A stretch of 64,000 nucleotides of DNA, taken from assembly GCA_903813345.2 (NCBI GenBank), contig CAIIXF020000001.1, forward strand, positions 20,109,915 to 20,173,914. Direction: 5' to 3'. Within the stretch, counting starts at the first letter, position 1, and each line of letters begins with the position of its first letter. Source of the DNA: Owenia fusiformis (Eukaryota > Annelida > Polychaeta > Sabellida > Oweniidae). Under the pieces are notes generated by a model. That model worked only from the letters and a program-made list of their open reading frames with translations. It was not told the DNA's origin and did no database searches. Position numbers and translations under genes: made by a program. Below are positions 12,601 to 27,600 of the stretch, one piece after another.

Positions 12601-15600
12601 GAAAATAGTACGTAGGTTATAGTCATAAGCAAGTATCCATAACACAATACAAAGCCCCTTAGCAATTTCCTCGAATCAAGAAATAACTAAAACAAGATCT
12701 AGCAAGACTCATTGTGACAGGAAATACGAATCATCAAAAGTAAAATTGAACATTTCGGACAAAATTGATTTTGGAAAGATTTATGGAGTCAAAGTGTGTG
12801 CTATGAATCACTAAAAATGGCTATAACCTTACATCTTCAGTCTCTTATTATACATCTATTGTCAGTTTTATCACAATTTCTGAGGTTGTTTAATCATACA
12901 AATGACACACCATCAGAAACACATAAAATGTTTCAATAAGAAAACTAAGATAAGTGACTAAATGCATGCAATATATAGAGTTCTGGATCTCACATAACTA
13001 CATACTATGGAGAAGTACTACAAAATAAAATGTATCTACCCACGCCATGCAATACTGAAAATGCTAGATACAAGTTATCTCAATTAACAATAAGGTTGTT
13101 CCATTCATTTTGCTGTATTTAAAATGCATGGCTAGAGTATTTTAGTGAAAGGGGCAATATAATCATTGCCCTACCCTAACAAATACATGGAGATGGTACA
13201 AGGTCAGAGCAAGGAAAACGTTCCTGATATATCGAAATTAACCACTATTATTCAGAAAGACAGTGTTTCACTCAGTGTTTTTACTTGGGTAAAATTTTAG
13301 AGCTGTGGTTGTGAAAATGGATATGTTTATATACAAAATAGAATCTGTATTTAAACTTTATTTATGAGGGTAGTAACAAAAGCAACACCTACAAAAGACA
13401 ACATCTAGGTATCTTTATTTGCATATTCATTGTTTATTTGGTTATCGATGCATTGCATTTAATGACTAATATACAAATAGAGAACAGTCAGAATGAAACT
13501 AGTTGTCACAATGTTACCATAGTGATAGCATTTGTCACCATGGTTACTTACATCTGTATCTAGAATACCGTTGCCATCGGCATCATATAATCTGAACATG
13601 ACTACAATAGAAATGGAATACACAAAAGTTTTAACTCTCTTCAAATGCGTAAATAGTAAATCAAATGTTATATTGACTAAAATCTTATGACTTTAATTGG
13701 TCAGTAATTCACACACACTTGTAAGCTGCACCTAGACTAAAATACATATACTCGTACATCCCAAACAATAATGATTTGGGGTCCCGGCATGTTGTAACGC
13801 TATAATTGATGATTCGAGTCCTTTCAATAATCTTCTATTGCATCCATGTTATCCTGGAATTGATAAGTTTGGGTCCAAAATGACCTGAAGTTGAAGACCT
13901 GCATATTGGTAATGAAAGCCCTTTCAGGAAAATGAGGAATGCATACATGTAAAGCATACAAAGTAATATAAATATGGTAACGAGAGTATAAAAAATCTTA
14001 TCAAAACTATTCCAAATCTATGCACAAACATTGAATCAGTGATCTCCCCAACATTAACTTGAGAATTTTGAAAATAGGCTTGCACCCACTTGAAAACAAA
14101 AACATTTTCCCTTTTGCAAATGAGAAAATCATAAAAAATCTGTATACTTTGACCAATTTAGTATTAAACTGTATGAGAATTTTACACTGATAAAACCCGT
14201 TGAGCACACTCCATCTAGGTTTTATATCAATTCAGACTTAATTCACATTTGACCACAAAAGATTAAATGTACTTTTACTTCTTAATATTCCTATATACAA
14301 CATCCATTACTACTTACATTCTAATTTATCCTCTGGTCTCCCAGCCTCCAATAACGAGAGGTAACATACTAAATCCTTTAGATAGATACTGCCATTTTTT
14401 ATGTCTAAGCTATTCCGACGTTTTATATCATTGGTATTCAGTAGAGAAGACTTGGACTGGCGGATCCACGGATCACTGCTATCTATAACACAGAAAATAA
14501 AATGAGTAAAAAACAAATCGATTTTACATGAGATGAAATTTTATTATCGATCAGTCAATATCAATGAAACATATACATGAGTTAGCAATAACAACATGAC
14601 ATATGAATAAAGTTATATATTTGATAAATGTTTATTTAAAAAATAACAATTTTTCACAATTATTTCTGCCAAAACATATAATTTACAAATGTCCAACACA
14701 GACAATACAAAAACAGAAGCATATAATACATCATATCATACCAGCATACAACACGCTACACTTGCACCATACAGAACAAATTTGATTCCAAATTGGAAAT
14801 ATTACGCATGTACCAGTACTGATAAATATATGTGCAGTAAAACGTGGATTAGTTAAAGGGCTTATAGCTGTTATTTTAATCCTAAATAACCCAAAAATAT
14901 TTTTAATTCATAATGATGTGTAACTTACACAATCGATAGACTTGGGATTAAACTAATTCTTCTTTGTAATTACTGAAGCTTGAAAAAAATCATTCATGTA
15001 GAAAGTGAATTAATTGTTCTTAATAACTTTAAAGGTGCAAGCAGTCCAATGTAGAAAGTGAATTAATTGTTCTTAATAACTTAAAAGGTGCGAGCAGTCC
15101 AATGTAGGAAGTGGATTAATTGTTCTTAACTTAAGGTGCAAGCAGTCCAATCTTGATCTAGTCATACTGGTGACTTGGTGAGGATTTTTCTCAAGCCTTG
15201 ATATTTTCAAAAACTTTATGTTCAAGTCTATTGATTCTACAAGTATAAGTTACATATAATTCTGAATTCGAAATATTTCACAGTTATACCATGGTCACAT
15301 TTGCTCTGGTACTGGCACCCGACCGATGAGTATTTTGTTCAAAATTACATTCAGTTTTGAACAAAATACTCATCGACCTGGCTCCAGTGTTGAAGATAGG
15401 GGCAAATGTGACCACAGCATTATTTAGGCTGAAAGTTACATCTCTTATAGCCATTTAATAGCTGTTTGCAATTGCAGTTTCTATGAGATTGTTTCCCTGG
15501 GTATGAACCAGTCAATCTCACGGTCCTACCTACAATTTTCACTTGGATCATATGTGTATGTGTTGAATACACGTTTTACTGCAATATATGACAGCCCCAT

Positions 15601-18600
15601 GTGGCAGTACATTATATGTATTCTGAAATTCCTCATTTATAAGTATAAGCAATATGCAACTACAGTACATTAGTCATATACTACTCACAAAACAACATTT
15701 CCATAGAATACATGTATAACAAAAAATATAAAAAAATATGTAGATATGTTTTATTTCCAATAGTTTTGTAATAGGTTAAATTTATTTCTTGACAAGAAAC
15801 ATGATATTTGATAAATAAATTACCTAAAAATTGAAAAGATATTTAAACAGATTCATAAGAAAGACCCTTCTAAAAGCAAGTGCATTGTTCTTATAGCTCA
15901 ATTAAAAACTCCCCAGAATAGCATTTAAGAAATCTATAACTCTTGTTATACAGAGTGAGCTTCAGAGGTGATTTCTTGATATCATAGTCCAAAATGCCAA
16001 AAATGAAAGATACCATATGGCCTTTTTTTAAGTACTCAAAAAACAACCTGAAGTGATGACACTGAAGAAATACACAATAAGGGTTATCTACATGGTACAA
16101 TTATAGCATCAACAGCCACACATTCGGCACATACATCTGCACATCATAAAGTAAAGCATCTTGGATCTAAAATGCCTCCTCTGGTGCCACCTTTCAATAC
16201 AGAGGAGGTTCTATCCTACAAATCTCTGATAGACCAACTGATCATATCAACCAATCATAATAGAGGCTAAATGTCTTTAACTGATGCACAAATATTTGAT
16301 CTCTATATATCATGACCAAATCTAATAGAAAGCAACAAAACATTAAATTGTCATACAAAAAAATAGAAGTACGATTTCAATTTTTGGGTTACATGCCCAG
16401 ACTGAAAAGTTTGAATAGACATTTAGCCTCTGTATGATATAAATGTTAGACATTGCATGGACAACAATGTTGGACAAGATGTCCACTTACTAAGCTTAGT
16501 CTTTGTTAGCCCTAACTCTGACACATCCACTAAAATATGAATAATATGTACACACTATAAAACCCATACAATTAGAATATAACAATAAAAATAGCACAAA
16601 AATGAAAATTAATTAAGAACATGTATTTAATGTTGCTTATAGAGGCATCAAGTCAAATATATCATAAAAGTAAAAACCAGGAATTATTTTTCACAATTTT
16701 CTTCATGTACAGCTATTAACTCCTTTTCATAGAAATAAATCCAAAAATTTTGCTGCTGTAGTTGCCTTCAAGCTGCATTCCTTTATGACAATAATCAATT
16801 TTTATTAAAATATATAACAAGCAATATTGTGTTGTTGATTACCATAACATACTCTAAGTTAATCTTTACATGGAGACTTCTTATCATATCAAAAGATGTT
16901 CCACAGAGTAAAATAAAATATCAAAATATCAATTAATGTTATACATTTACCTCTGTTCCTACTACACAGGCGCCATCTTTCAATTCTTTTTATTATTTTT
17001 CCTGACTCAATCATTTACGATAAGGCTATTTCATTGAACATAATTTTTTTTATCTAAAGAAGCCAATGAGAAGAAACAAGGCACCTTTGGTGGTGACATA
17101 ATGAGTAAAAAATGAAAAGGGAGTAGATAGATTTCAACTTGCATTGAAACTCAGGGTTAAGTGAAATAGCCCTTTTAAAGTAAAACCTGTATATATTGAA
17201 AAAAATTCCCAAGAAAAAAATGTTCAGTGTTGGTAGGTGTACAGTACAGAGAGATATATACAGAAGTCAGTTGAGTATGTGTGGAGGAAGGGTCTCCACT
17301 AGAACCAGGTGTTCACTAAGACAGGTTTTACTGTAATAGAAATTTAAAGCAGGTAGAATAAGCAAAATCTGAGAAAGCAATGAATAAGATATGGACATGT
17401 AGTTGAAAAACTGTAATCTAACAAGTAAAAATAAAATAGAAAAACTTAAAATGATCAAGAAGTATAATATTCAAATAGTTCACTATGCAACAGTCTTACC
17501 TCAAGACTGCCATCAAAAATGCATACATCTCCGTGCACTGTATTAAAAACATTAAGAACATTACCAATGTTCAGAGTTGCCGCCAAAGCATTATAGAATT
17601 AGTCAATATTTGAAAGATCAAATTTATAAAGTACTAACCTGGTCAACTGCTTGTGGAAATAGAAGAGATGAATGTGAACAAAGTAGACAAGATATAACAT
17701 AAAAATGATGCAGTGATCTCCCCAGCATTAAAGCAAGTGGGTGCAGCACCCATCTGAAATTTGAAAACAGGCTTGCACCCACCTGAAAATCCATTTGCAC
17801 CCACTTGAAAATGAGAAAAATCCTTAAAATTGGCATATTTTGACCAATTTTGATCTGAGTCGTGAAAATGAGAATTTTGCACCCACTTGAGAAAAAATTC
17901 TGTGAAGAACACTGAGATGATATCGCAAACACCACAAGTATCTGATTGGTGAAAAATATGCCTTAAAACATATTTCAATTTGAAAAATGTGCCACATACT
18001 GACAATTCATGAAAATTGTGTCATGACACTTTCTCAATTTGAAATATGGTGTCGAGTCAAATACTGTCCATAAAATTGGAATTTTGATATCATGTATACA
18101 TGTACAATATATAAGGAGTGTACTTTAGAGGCAGAATTATGCAAAGCCAGCAAACCACTGAATATGGGAGAACAAATACAGATCCAAAACAGAGATATCA
18201 TACTTCTTCCTTATATGGATGGAAATGAGACTATATTCAATGCACTTAATTGACCATGATCAAGTCCTATGTATTTGTATCCCAAATTGAGTCAATTGAA
18301 TGATTGGAAATATTAAAACCATTTGATAGCCAATACTCAATTGAGTCATTGAACTAAAGTATTAAGAATATCAAAGATCTGAAGAAGTATATCAAAAAAG
18401 ACAATTTCAGTTTCAAATGAAAGGTATGAGGAGAAAATGGAGAAAAAACATGCCATGATTGGTTTGATGAAAAAATGCTTTAACCTGCAAGATAACAAGA
18501 ATGAAACCCATATGTTCAATATCAATGAGGAGCAAGGTTTGAAAGCAGCAGACAAGGCACAAAAGCTTCAAACAACCAATCTTGGAAAATAATCAAAAGA

Positions 18601-21600
18601 AAGAACAGCATATAGTTATTGATCATCACCTATTACATGTAGTTATAAAACCTGAAATATTTACAATTTTAACTGCACATAAAAGTCAATCATGCATGTG
18701 TTTTATAACAATAAAAACCAAACCATGCATGTGCCCCGTAACAAAGACCCAACCATGCAGGTGTCCTGTAATAAAAAAAATGCATGCAAAACCATGCACA
18801 TGTAGGACAATGAGCTGCACCAAGAGGAAGAGACAGTACAATGAGCAGTACAATGAGCGATACCAACGTGTGACAAGGAAACATATATAGCACACAAGCA
18901 TGTGACTGACTGGGGTGTATGAAGAAGAAGCTTACCATTGTGAATGCTATGGACCGAGTGTTGGGATTTTTTAGATGATGAACGGCTGTGGTTGGAGGGA
19001 TCCACAATGGGGGTACCATCAGGCAAGGTGCCCCCTGTTGAAGCCACTGCAACTGAAGGTGGAAGTGTGTAAAGCAGAAGTAGAGCTTTGTAGCTTGTAT
19101 AGAGGAAAGCAGGTGCTGTTAGAAAATGTCACACGCCAGATTATACATATAATACAGGGCAACTCTCATCTCAATAAACCAATCGAGACGTTTATACACA
19201 AGGCATGAACATGCAAAATGTCACCACCTACCATTTGTTACAATCACCGAACTTTGAACACCGACCACTAATTGCTAAACACCAACTGCTGAACACCGCT
19301 CACAAAAAAGGTGGAGACCATAACAATATGTCAACACTTGTGGTGGTGACATAATAATGTGTATCATCCCCAATTTGCATATCTTAACAGTAAGCGATAT
19401 AATAGTCTATGATGATTTCTCCCTACGTCCCTAAGTTAATGTAATAAATCTAATTCAATTTCATCATTTTGATTAATAGTAGGTGTAAAGTGAGGATGGT
19501 ATATGAGATGAGAATATTCCTCAATAGAGCGCAACAATACAATCTACATCATGTCCTGCATAAGATAGTTCAAGTCCAACACAGCCCTCAGTATAAACCT
19601 CAAGATTCTCAAAATAACCCAGGTGTATATATATTGTTCCAACACATTCTGGGGGATCCTAAAGAGTCGTGCATTCCTTCCATTAACTTCTTTCTGCTTT
19701 CAAACCGCAGGAATATAATAGAACTACAAAAATGTCTAAATAACATAGATCTGTCCAAAAATACTGCTTTTCACCAAAATGCTTTTGGATAAATTTCAGG
19801 ATTTGGAGACAAAGGATTAGGACATTATAATTTCTTCAAATATAAAAGTACATCCTTATGTTAAATAAAAAAGCTCTAACAAAGATTGATAATGTATAAT
19901 GTACAAGTAGGAATCAACGAACTTGCACATGATTTTATTTTGTGCATTACTCAATCAAAAATAGAATCAATGTCACAAACCATATTATCAAAATGAAACT
20001 TTCTCTTAAAATATAAAATCAAACAAATTGAATCTGGACTTTTTCTTAGATTTTATTTTAAATATGAGAATCTTGAGTTACATACTGTAAACAGGCAGCT
20101 ATGAAAGGATCGTCTACACATTGAGAAGTGCTGAGTAAAGATTTGAGGCCTATTACATTACAAAATGCTGGTCTCAATCAAAGTAACTAAAATGCATCCT
20201 GCTAAATCATGCATATATAGCTTTCTTTCAATTTTGAATGAACTGCATAATTTCTTATGTGATGATGCTTATTAAAAATTGTATTTTAGTGATAAAATCT
20301 AAAGTATAGGTCTCGGGATATATGTCATAAATATTCAGTTTTTACCTAAAAACTGCTCGTACTTATCTGTCACCAGGCCAACATTTCCCGGAAAGGGTTA
20401 AGTCATTTTCATCAGCAGATTGCTTTATGTTGTGTTTAACATGGTTTAAAATAATGTAATTTAGCATTGATTGAGTCCAGCATCAAGTGTTACTTAATAA
20501 AATGAGCAAAGATATGTCTACATTTGTATAGATTGTTCCAGTCTTGCATCACCCCCTTACCCCTCTCAATTCACAAATAGGAGCAGCCAATTTTGAAAGC
20601 ATATTTTTCATTCTGTGGTTGAACAGTACTTTGATCCTCATAGATGTCATTTTTATTTGATGATTAAAGTTTTTATTTGATGATTAAAGGTTTTGTTGAA
20701 ATAGAGTTTTGGAATTTTATGTCAATATCTAATAAAAGAAATCTGTGTTCAAATCTTTAATTCAAGTTTTCAAATATGCATTTTATTGTCTGGAACATAA
20801 ACACAGATGTGACCTCTAGCCCTTTTATGAATCTAAATTCATGAAATATTTACATGTTTTCTACATGATTTCCTCAAATAGATACCCTCTATTATGAGTC
20901 TTCATGAATTGAATTTTAAAAAATGTAAGAGAGAGCTTAAAAGAAGACTAAATCTAAAACTAACTATTTTAAGTTCTTACTGAAGTGAACATGTAGGACT
21001 CTCATGAAACTTAATTTTTGATCATCTACTCAACTGCAGAACCTCAAAACTCAAGTTCTTTCCTTCTTCTTAAGGAAAGCAAACCAAGGAGCACTGCATT
21101 TGGTTGATGTATTTAAATTCATATTCAGTGTAACAACTGTATTAAAGGTAAACTGGTCATTGCACCCTTAACTTGCAATTCAATCCACAATAATTGATTG
21201 TTTTAGCTGTGTTGCAATTTTAGGATGCAATGATCCGTTTAACAGGCATATCTATTATAGATTAGTTAAGGTTATTAGTGTTAATTTAAATGCCTTATAT
21301 GGTCTTATTATCAGGTTCACCTCAGTGGTTTTAAGTCCCTTACCTGCACGGCCGCGTTTAGCAGCCTCTCCACCACTACTATCATGGCGAGCATGACCGG
21401 CACGGCCAAGCTTCTCTGTCAATCCTTGAATTTTTTCTACAAGGCGTGGTTTACTTTCCTGCTTGTCAGAGATCTCCTGTAGCTGAGCCTGTATAATAGG
21501 AGCACTAACAGTTTGTGAGGCCATAGCGGCCACATCACGCACATTATAACTGCCTTCCTTACCCAGAGTCAAAGATTTCTGAGGGGGGCCAGATGGTCGT

Positions 21601-24600
21601 TTCAGGAAAGATAAAAATAGATGTTCGCAGAGTTCTTTTGGGATGTCATCCACCTCAAGGTATGTTTCCATGAACTGTTTGAAGCCTTCATAGTCAATAG
21701 GCTGCAATAGAGAGAGTATTGGTTAGCTCATTGCAAGGGTAGTCTATTATATAACTGTTGTCTCATCATATACAAGTGCATAGAAATCATATTGTCCTGT
21801 GATTCTTTAAAAGGGTGTATAACATTCATATTTGAGCACTTGTATTTAATACTGACATCAGACAGATACAAAGTTAGTGAAATCATATGAAAATGTCTAC
21901 TATTTTCGCTTTAACTCAGACATGAGGTTTAGTATAATTTGCATGCAAGAAGGTCAAAGAAACAATAAAATACTAAGTTGGATTACATCAATGAGTTCAA
22001 TTGAATTGAATATTTAAATAATGAACTGTCTAGTAACAAATAAGAATGAAATTAAAAATACTAATGATTCTATGCAAGCATATTATGGATATTAGCCAAG
22101 CATGGACAAATTCAAGTTATTACACTTCATAAAATAAAATAATGCACTACTTCAAAGAAAAATAATTTTTGCAATTATATGTAACACAACTTAATAACCA
22201 AATGTTGCATCTACAAAGTTCAATCTATGCAAAATATGTATCTTTATTTGTCATGGTGTAATGCAGATGGGGAGCCAAATGACAAATGTTTTTCGTAATT
22301 GCAATCGAAAAAAGTGTAAAAATGTGTCGAAACAGTTGTTGGAAAACCAAGTGAGACAAATGTTATATGAAAACAATGTATAAATTTTTTTTTTATTAAA
22401 TTATATGAAAGCTTCTTCCTTGTATGGGTCAATTGTGGCTATAGTACTACGGCCAAGGCGATTTGTGTCCAAAACACCTAGATTCAATTTGACTTTAGAT
22501 TCTTGTAGGGGACCCCAAGGCATGTAAAAAAATGTTTGTGAACCCTTGCAAAGCAGGCTCAAAAGTGCTGAGTCAGCAAATTTTATCATTTTCGAGTCAG
22601 AATTTGACCATATGCTTGAAACTATTTAATATCTCATTTGAGGATGATGCAATTGTAATGAAACATTGTTAATATATCAATAAGGCATGTATGAAGAATT
22701 CCTGAAAGTTTGGGTCTTATTCAACAAAATTTGGTAGAGATATGGGATAATTTGTCCCTAAAAGTACATAATTTCTCCTCAAAATGTCTTAATCAGTCGA
22801 TAGTTAATCAGTCATTTAAAAAACAGTAAGGGCCTATGGTGTATAAAACCTGATTAAAAACTTCACTGATGATGTGAGCAAATATTTCTTGAATAAGTTT
22901 CAATAAAAAGTGCATGCATCTATTTTTTCTGATTTTTCTCTTTACCTTCCCCTAAAAATTCAAGAAAGGGGGCGTGGCACCTTACACTTCAGTTGTTGAA
23001 CTTTTTGCTAGGGTCAAATAGAAAATATGTATCATTATAGCAAAAAGTGTTATTCTAAATAAATCTTAACACTATATGTGACATCATAATATGCTAAACA
23101 TATTCATTATCTATCATTTTATTGAAACTTATTCAAGAAATATTTGCTAACATCATCAGTGAAGTTTTAAATCAGGTTTTATACACCATATGCCCTTACT
23201 GTTTTTTAAACGACCGATTAACTATCGACTGATTAAGAAATTTTGAAGAGAAATTATGTACTTTTAGGGACAAATTATCCCATATCTCGACCATATTTTG
23301 TTGGTTAAGACCCAAACTTTCAGGAATTCTTCACACATGCCTTATTGATATAGTGACAATGTTTCATTATAATTGCAACATCCTGAAATGAGGTATTAAA
23401 TAGTTTCAAGCATATAGTCAAATTCCGACTCAAAAATAATAAAATTTGCTGACTCAGCACTTTTGAGCCTGCTTTGCAAGGGTTCACAAACTTTTTTTAC
23501 ATGCCTTGGGGTCCCCTACAAGAATCTAAAGTCAAATTGAATCTAGGTGTTTTGGACACAAATCGCCTTGGCCGTAGTACTACTATGCATCAAACTGATA
23601 TTGAAATTCAAAGATGAGGAATGAAGGATTCTAGAAAAAATAAGTCTCATATTGACATGTTTCAACCCATAAGAATCAAAATGAAACCGTGCAACCATCT
23701 CTTTTAATTTTCATTTGATGGTATATAAAGATTTTAATAAGCAAAACAATATAAGTTGTGAGTCTTGTGAGAATGCCATCTCTGTGTTAAGTATTTATAA
23801 TAGTGATATCCATGTGGTGTTTTGTTAAGTGACCATGTGGTGCGAGTGGTGCAATTCTAAAAGCAACACACAGGGTGAGGGTGGGCCAGAAAAAATAGAG
23901 TAAAAATAAACCCTATCACATTCAAATATTATACGAAAAATATATGTTTATTTTCTCATAGATTTTTAGTAATCATGATATTTATAAAACAGAAAGGAAT
24001 TAAAATGAGATTGGATGGAGATAAGTACTGCAATTAGGGATGCCTATTATAGTGCTATCTGAACTGATTAAAGCATGTTTAAGTTCTCAAAACCTCAATA
24101 CTCTACAAGCAGAGTGCCAGAATATTAAAAAAAGTTGATAGCTTTCCGCCAACCTGTCTTAAGGTAGGCCAAGGAGGATGCATTTTGAACTGATTGTGAA
24201 TAAAGTCAGTATATAAGCCTATGAGGCCAAACATACCAAGCATTCTACTTGGTCTACCTTACATAAATGTGGTTATGTATAAGCCAGCTAGGATTGTGAT
24301 GATGAGCTATATTTACGCCTTAACCAGTTCAGATAATCTGCACTAAATGACATTTGTTAAATGTTGACAATTACATTTTTGAAGTAAGTTCAAGTAAATT
24401 ACACAGGAATTTATATTTGAATGTGGCAGGTATGTTATATTGTGAGAATTGCCACCACAGTGGGTCTTACTCTCTCCAAGACCTCCAAATCCTGAGACTG
24501 GAAAGGGAATAGGCCTCAGGATTAATTCATGCAAGACATAGGGATGTATAATGCACAATACATACAGACAATGGTTGGTTACTCATTTCATGAGATCATT

Positions 24601-27600
24601 GTTACCATAGAAACAGCAACAAGATGTCATGACTTTACAAGCTTCAATAAAATTAACATGGTTTCATTAGAAAGTATGACATTGTAAAGATATAGCATAA
24701 TGATTCCCCAGTATTGTGTCTCACATGAGTGTAAAACTTTAATTTTACCAATTTTAATCAACAAATACATGAAGTTTCAGGTACAGAGGTCAGAGGTACA
24801 GGTTGATTTAATATTGTAGAAATCCCTCTATTGGTTACAGTATTGGTAAATTCCCAATTGCCCAATGCGAATGGTCGATAGTCATGAAAATGGTAGATAG
24901 TGATATAAATGGTAGAAAGTCATATAAATAGTAGAGTCATACAAATGGTAGATAGTCATATAAATGGTAGATATAAATAATGGTAGAGAGTCATGTAAAT
25001 GGTTAATAGTTATGTGAATGGTAGATGGTCAATTGGTCATGTAAATGGTGAATAATCATATAAATGTAGATGCATGTAGTCATGTTATTGGTAGATCACA
25101 GTCATGTAAATGGAAGATAGTCATGTAAAAAGTAGATAGTCATGTTAATGATAGATTAAGTCATGTTAATGGTAGATAGTCATGTAAATGGAAGATAGTC
25201 ATGTAAATGGTGGATGATAATTTGAAAATACAAATTTACTCAATTTAATCAATTTCCTGAGAATGTGGCAGTTCAGAATTGAGAATGAAAATAAGTGAAG
25301 ATACATGTATACTCAAATTAATACTGATATGACAGATTCATTCACAAATAAAGAATTCTATAATAAAATTTTGATGTTTTCAATGTTACTTCACATAATC
25401 ATTTAATCTTTCATAATTTGAACTTTCCATTTGAACATGAATATTAATTAATATTAATTATTAATTGACTACATGGATTTTTCATACATGTAGTTAAGGC
25501 TAAGCCCAAAACATCATCATGTCCCCCTCAGGCCCCTTAAATAAGGGGAAAACCTAAACTACTCAAAGTAAAAACAAAGCCAAAAAGAAATGAAAAGAAA
25601 CCAAACAGAAGTAATAAAGCAAAATCTCAAAGTTCAGAACATAATTTAAAACAATTGAATGTCTCTAAAATGTAGCACTGAGGAAGAATTTGATTCAAGC
25701 AGAAAATTAATTTTGTAATAATACTCCTAACATTGTCACTGCGTAATACTTATAGGAATATCTTTTATTCATTGACTAATTTCTACCATCTTGATCCATC
25801 TTGGTATTTCATATAAACTGAGAACCAATGAGGGTGATGACGATTAAAAAGACCCATTCAGTAAACAGACAGTTGCCCAAGTTCAGATATTTCAAGAGAG
25901 TTAGTGTCAAGACTGCATTGATGATAATAATATTCACTGTATAGTGGCATATTGCATACATTTCCATGCATTGACTATTGTCATGTTAATCAAACCCAAT
26001 AATTACATAAAATATGGTTTTATCGATTTCATTAATTTAACAATTAGCTAACAATGAAAGTACATGTATAGTATACTGATGAAATTAAAAACGGACCTTA
26101 CTAATACATGATTTAACATACTGCATATGCACGATATGTATTTAACGATAAGCTAAGATGCTTTTAGAATTTAGACCTAAAGAAAATATCCTGTTATAAT
26201 GTTAACAGAGCCATGCCCAATTTCATAAACAACAGGTATGATAGATATACAGTAAAACCTGTGTACACCTATGAAGCTAAAAAAATGTGTTCACTGTAGG
26301 TAGGTGTTCACTACAGAGATTGTAATTTATACAGAAGTCAGTTGAGTATATGGTCAGGAAGGGTGTCTTTTAGAGACAGGTGTTCACTTAAGACAGGTTC
26401 TACTGTAGTACTATAATCCTGCACCGAGAAAAACAAGCAACTTGCAAATTAATTGTTCTATTAGCCTATATAACATGTTGACCTTGGACATAAATTGACC
26501 TATCATACTGAACTTAAATCAGCCTATCACAAGCTAACCTTACATATGAACTGACCTATTACATGTTGACAATATACAATATAATTTGATCTATCGCAAG
26601 CTGACCTTAAACATAAAAAACATAAAATCTCAAGCTGACCTCGCATATAAATTGACCTACCAAATGTTAACATTGCAAATAAATTAACCAATAATATGTT
26701 GACCTTGAACATAAATTAACCTATCATATGTTGACCTTGAACATAAATGAACCTATCATATGTTGACCTTGAACATGAATTAACTCATAATATGTTGACC
26801 TTGAATATGAATTAACCCATCATATGTTGACCTTGAACATAAATTGGCCTATGGCATGTTGACAATGTACATAAACTTATCTATCACAAGTTAAAATTTC
26901 ACATAAATTTAAAAAATGTCTAGTTTAAATGTTGACCAGTTAACATGTCAGCACTCACCTCCTCTGGATTGTATTTGGACAACACATCTTTCAACTTCTT
27001 ATTGGAATCTGAAAATATAAAACATTTCTCTATAAAACGGAATAAACATTGGCAGAAGGGGCGAACTGAACGGTCAATACTCAGGAGGAAGTGGGCTTGA
27101 TATGCAGTAATACTTGCATGTAAAAAATGATATTTTTGAATAACTGACCACTGACTGAGTATGCACACTGATTCAAATATTGTTCTCCACTTTCATGAAA
27201 TGACAGCTTCTTCACTTTCCTATAGGTCTTTGGATTTCAATAATATTTAATTGCTAAAGATGCAGCCTTCAGTATTTTGATACTATTAATTGTGCACTTT
27301 TTACTTTTATTACAAATTATTGTAAGCACCCTACACTGCCTATTTGTCTCTTTAACAAGCTTTATAAGACATCGATCTGGTATTTATATTAGAGGCATCA
27401 TTTAATTAAATCAGTGAAAAATTTCTATCAAATATCATTTGTGTTATTGCATTCATACCCAAACTGTCATGAAACCATTTTCATCAAAATATGCCTGAAG
27501 ATGTATTCTGCAATTCTGGAAACAATTGTATAACTGAAGGCTGTATCTCTAGCAAACATATTATTGAATGATTGAAATGATGTGGCAAAATGAACTAAAC

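Noticed and set aside
18703-19052. Long overlapping minus-strand frames downstream of exon 4
   Set aside because: Only 18936-19046 behaves as an exon; the rest reads through the donor into a tandem repeat.
19469-19792. 107-codon plus-strand frame
   Set aside because: No domain, no splice context, composition like random AT-rich DNA, antisense to a DGK intron.
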